From Pseudovibrio brasiliensis (GTDB taxonomy: Bacteria > Pseudomonadota > Alphaproteobacteria > Rhizobiales > Stappiaceae), in assembly GCF_018282095.1 (NCBI RefSeq), contig NZ_CP074128.1, forward strand, positions 356,748 through 420,747: a stretch of 64,000 nt of DNA, read 5' to 3'. Position numbers and translations under genes: made by a program. This document shows positions 61,419-64,000 of this stretch, piece after piece; within the stretch, counting starts at the first letter, position 1; each line of letters begins with the position of its first letter. The notes under the pieces were generated by a model. That model worked only from the letters and a program-made list of their open reading frames with translations, did no database searches and was not told where the DNA came from.

Positions 61419-62627
61419 ATGCTGCTCGCTGCTGAACATGATGAGACTTCTGCTGAGAAGATTGCACGCCATTCTGACTTGTTGTCACGGCAACTGCAAT
61501 CCTTAAGGGAGAAGATGTATCCGCCTGAGGCTCAAAAGAAGCTGAAGACGTTCTCTTCGCGCGAGGTTGCTGGGCTGCTCGGTGTTGCCGAATCCAGTTT
61601 GCGTCAGCTTTCCCTCAATGGTGAAGCAGTTATCCCCGAAAGGCTGGAAAACGGCAGACGCATTTATACCCTTCCGCAGATCAATGAATTACGTCGCTAT
61701 CTGGCAGAAAAACGCCCTGCAGATGCCCTTCGTCTGGACCCGCGCCGCCGTCATGGTGAGAAGATGCAGGTTCTGGCGGTTGCGAACTTTAAAGGCGGCT
61801 CTGCAAAGACCACCACAACCGTCCATTTAGCGCACTATTTAGCGCTTCAGGGCCTGCGCGTGCTCGCGATTGACCTCGATCCGCAGGCTTCCTTGTCCGC
61901 GATGTTCGGGTACCAGCCAGAGTTCGACGTTGACGAGAACCAGACGCTCTATGCTGCCATCCGTTATGACGATGAAGAGCGCGTTCCACTCAGCCATGTT
62001 ATCCGCAAAACGTACTTTGATGGGCTCGATCTTGTCCCCGGTAACCTGGAACTGATGGAATATGAGCACGAAACCCCGCAAGCAATTGCTCAGGGGCTTT
62101 CGCGCGGCGATGGCATGTTCTTCCGCCGCATGGCGACCGTCCTGAAGGAGGTGGAAGATGATTATGATGTTGTGCTTATCGATGCGCCGCCACAGCTGGG
62201 GTACCTCACCCTTGGCGCGCTCTATGCGGCAACCGGTATTGTCATCACCGTGCATCCGGCCATGCTGGACGTATCATCCATGAACCAGTTCCTCTCCATG
62301 ACCTCAGAACTGCTGGCAGTGATTGAAGAGGCTGGGGGCAGCCTGAGCCACGATTTCGTGCGCTACCTGCTCACACGCCACACACCGCACGATGTGCCGC
62401 AGGTGAACGTTGCAGCGCTTCTGAGAGGTCTTTTTGGTGAGGATGTACTGGCGGCTTCTATCGTGGAGACCACAGCAATTGCCAATGCTGGACTGGAAAA
62501 GAAGAGCCTTTACGAGGTTGAGCGCGGAAACATGACCCGCGATACCCTCAATCGTGCTCTGGAGTCCGTAGATGCGGCAAATACGGAAGTGTTCCAACTG
62601 ATCAAACAGGTATGGGGTCGTCCATGA
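61419..62627 (+). CDS. repA: RepA, ParA-type plasmid partitioning ATPase
   Basis: 402 aa partition protein of the repABC family; it segregates the replicon and represses the operon. An N-terminal winged-helix region (FSSREVAGLLGVAESSLRQLS, residues 45-66) comes before the deviant Walker A KGGSAKTTTT at 125-134 and the Walker B region VLIDAPPQLG. The length is normal for RepA. Its last codons overlap the repB start (ATGA). AAGAGG precedes the ATG. This identifies the replicon as a repABC plasmid or chromid. Confidence 0.96.
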   Translation: MLLAAEHDETSAEKIARHSDLLSRQLQSLREKMYPPEAQKKLKTFSSREVAGLLGVAESSLRQLSLNGEAVIPERLENGRRIYTLPQINELRRYLAEKRPADALRLDPRRRHGEKMQVLAVANFKGGSAKTTTTVHLAHYLALQGLRVLAIDLDPQASLSAMFGYQPEFDVDENQTLYAAIRYDDEERVPLSHVIRKTYFDGLDLVPGNLELMEYEHETPQAIAQGLSRGDGMFFRRMATVLKEVEDDYDVVLIDAPPQLGYLTLGALYAATGIVITVHPAMLDVSSMNQFLSMTSELLAVIEEAGGSLSHDFVRYLLTRHTPHDVPQVNVAALLRGLFGEDVLAASIVETTAIANAGLEKKSLYEVERGNMTRDTLNRALESVDAANTEVFQLIKQVWGRP

Positions 62628-63670
62628 ACAAGGCTACTGATCGTTCCAAGAAGATGCGGGCCATGTTCGGCGGGGTAGACCCGGCTGAACTGGCAAAATC
62701 CCCCAACCCTGCGCCGTCCATGACGGCAACAACTAAGCAGCGGGTGTCTTCTGGTGCGATCAAGTCCATGCGCAACACTTTCTCCGACGTGGAGAAGGAG
62801 AACGAAAAGCTGCGCCAGATGATCGAGGACGGCAGCGTTGCTCATGAGTTGAGTACGGACGACCTTGACCCGTCTTTCGTGGCTGACCGCATGGTTGTGG
62901 CCAATGATGAGGACTTTGAGAAACTCAAGGCGTCCATCTCTGCCAGTGGCCAGCAGGTTCCGATTCTGGTGCGCCCGCATCCGGAAACACCGGATCGCTA
63001 CCAGATTGCCTTCGGTCACCGCCGTTGGCGCGCGTGTAAAGATCTGGGCATTCCGGTGCGTGGGATCATCAAAGAGCTTTCCGATGAAGCCCTTCTGATT
63101 GCTCAGGGTCAGGAAAACCATGAGCGTAAAAACCTGTCGTTCATCGAAACAGCGCTGTTTGCCTCGCGTCTGGCAAAAACATTCCCACAGACCGTGATTT
63201 CAAAGGCTATTGGTAAGGATGCGACCACCGTTTCCAAGCTGCTGAAGCTGATGAATGCACTGCCGGAAGAGTTCGTGCGTGAGATTGGCCCTGCACCTAA
63301 GATCGGCCGCCCGAGATGGGAAGAGCTGGCAGGTCACTTCAACAATGGCATGCTGCCTGATCCGTTCAAGGCGCGGGTAGATGCGGTGATGATCAGCGCG
63401 GACTTTGAGCTCTCTGCGAGTGACGAGCGTTTCAGCGCTATTCTTTCTGCCTGTAAGTCTGCTGAGACAAACGCAGCGACCACTGGTTCCATTGCCACAG
63501 CTGCAAAGAGCTGGATTGGCAACAAGCAGATCCTGATGAAGGACGGCCCGAATGCGCTGAGCTTTCAGGTGGATGCGAAGAGGCAACCTGAGTTAGCCGC
63601 GTTTTTGAAGCGCCGCCTGCCGGATTTGATGGATGAGTTTGAACTAGAAATTCTGAAGGAGGATGCATGA
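62624..63670 (+). CDS. repB: RepB, ParB-type plasmid partitioning protein
   Basis: 348 aa DNA-binding partner of RepA that recognises parS centromere-like sites. The N-terminal MNKATDRSKKMRAMFGG is typical of RepB, and the ParB core follows: ILVRPHPETPDRYQIAFGHRRWRACKDLG, then ENHERKNLSFIETALFASRLA and VISKAIGKDATTVSKLLKLMNALP. The start at 62624 is chosen because it overlaps the repA stop as ATGA; an ATG four codons earlier also exists. Confidence 0.95.
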   Translation: MNKATDRSKKMRAMFGGVDPAELAKSPNPAPSMTATTKQRVSSGAIKSMRNTFSDVEKENEKLRQMIEDGSVAHELSTDDLDPSFVADRMVVANDEDFEKLKASISASGQQVPILVRPHPETPDRYQIAFGHRRWRACKDLGIPVRGIIKELSDEALLIAQGQENHERKNLSFIETALFASRLAKTFPQTVISKAIGKDATTVSKLLKLMNALPEEFVREIGPAPKIGRPRWEELAGHFNNGMLPDPFKARVDAVMISADFELSASDERFSAILSACKSAETNAATTGSIATAAKSWIGNKQILMKDGPNALSFQVDAKRQPELAAFLKRRLPDLMDEFELEILKEDA

Positions 63671-63937
63671 CGGTTTAATCACGTCTCTTCCAAAGAAGAA
63701 CGGTCCTGCTGACGGCAATCAACAAGACCGAAATTCCTTGGGTACAAACAAACGATAGCGCTCGATGTAACCATATTTTGCACCTTCAAATTACTTCGAG
63801 ACGCGGTACGAATCAACCCTTGAGCAAGGAGTTGAAGCGTCTTTCTGCATGCTAATCGCCAGTTTGTCCCGTTTATCCTCAGTTTGGGGAGGATGTTTTG
63901 CGTCCTGACCCTTGAGAACACCTACTAGACTTAGTGG
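63671..63937. other. repB-repC intergenic region, expected site of the antisense ctRNA
   Basis: In repABC replicons a small antisense RNA is transcribed from this region and limits repC expression. Here I see hairpins CGGTC/GACCG (63701-63730) and ATCCTC/GAGGAT (63875-63894), the latter followed by GTTTTG. The RNA itself cannot be delimited without comparison, so it is not placed as a gene. Confidence 0.5.
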
Positions 63938-64000
63938 GTGAACGGTGTAGCTATGCAATCTGTTGGTTCAGTGGCGTCGTTCAGAAAACTGACGCCGGCA
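63938..64000 (+). CDS. repC: RepC replication initiator, start only (truncated by window end)
   Basis: An open frame from GTG 63938 or ATG 63953 begins MQSVGSVASFRKLTPA. The segment SFRKLTPA is what I expect near the start of RepC proteins of this clade. It follows repB by 267 bases, the usual layout. The rest lies outside the window, so only position and the first residues support the call. Confidence 0.65.
   Translation, partial: MNGVAMQSVGSVASFRKLTPA

Overview
The window looks like part of a large repABC-type plasmid or chromid from a marine alphaproteobacterium. The repA-repB pair and the first codons of repC lie at the right edge. The rest is a dense mosaic of catabolic operons: three TRAP solute-binding proteins with two complete sets of TRAP membrane subunits, many FAD oxidoreductases and RidA proteins, and one regulator beside almost every operon (RpiR, LysR, AraC, TetR, LuxR). 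Protein style and gene mix suggest Pseudovibrio or a relative (Stappiaceae); this is inferred from memory of such genomes, not from a search. No rRNA, tRNA, CRISPR array or insertion sequence was seen.

Layout. 1-1.9 kb: Xaa-Pro aminopeptidase. 1.9-10.9 kb: a seven-gene leftward operon (N-formylglutamate amidohydrolase-like enzyme, TRAP dctQ-dctM-dctP, glutamine synthetase-like ligase, aldehyde dehydrogenase, iron alcohol dehydrogenase) with a divergent RpiR regulator and two palindromic operators between them. 10.9-12.9 kb: TehA/SLAC1-type channel and divergent LysR. 13.2-17.9 kb: AraC regulator, periplasmic copper amine oxidase, DJ-1/PfpI protein and TetR regulator. 18-25.3 kb: a second seven-gene leftward operon (TRAP dctQ-dctM-dctP, three HcnABC/opine-oxidase-like dehydrogenase subunits, RidA) with divergent LysR. 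25.4-28.2 kb: a small detoxification-like set with LysR. 28.2-32 kb: enoyl-CoA hydratase, membrane flavoprotein reductase and AMP-forming ligase, tightly coupled. 32-34.4 kb: DUF6502/DUF5666 pair and a small secreted protein. 34.5-37.5 kb: pntAB transhydrogenase. 37.5-39.2 kb: AT-rich, poorly coding accessory stretch. 39.2-42.3 kb: a second RidA/FAD-oxidase pair and an orphan TRAP binding protein. 42.4-46.4 kb: Qnr-like pentapeptide protein, LuxR regulator and NnrS. 46.6-48.9 kb: DUF930 protein and two tandem DUF1566 paralogues. 49-52 kb: methyltransferase, GST, SigZ-like sigma factor and VOC protein. 52-55 kb: 2-oxoacid:ferredoxin oxidoreductase. 55-61 kb: two SDRs, PLP dehydratase, AraC, GNAT and a YheC/YheD-like ATP-grasp protein. 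61-64 kb: repABC.

The common theme is import of small organic acids, amines or amino-acid derivatives by TRAP transporters, their oxidation to imines or aldehydes, and clean-up by RidA, aldehyde dehydrogenase or DJ-1 proteins. pntAB and KorAB could balance reducing equivalents. The least ordinary items are the hydratase/membrane-flavoprotein/ligase cluster, the SigZ and GST genes that both end in cysteine-rich tails, the YheC/YheD-like ATP-grasp gene, and the NsrR-like plus Fnr-like sites before nnrS.
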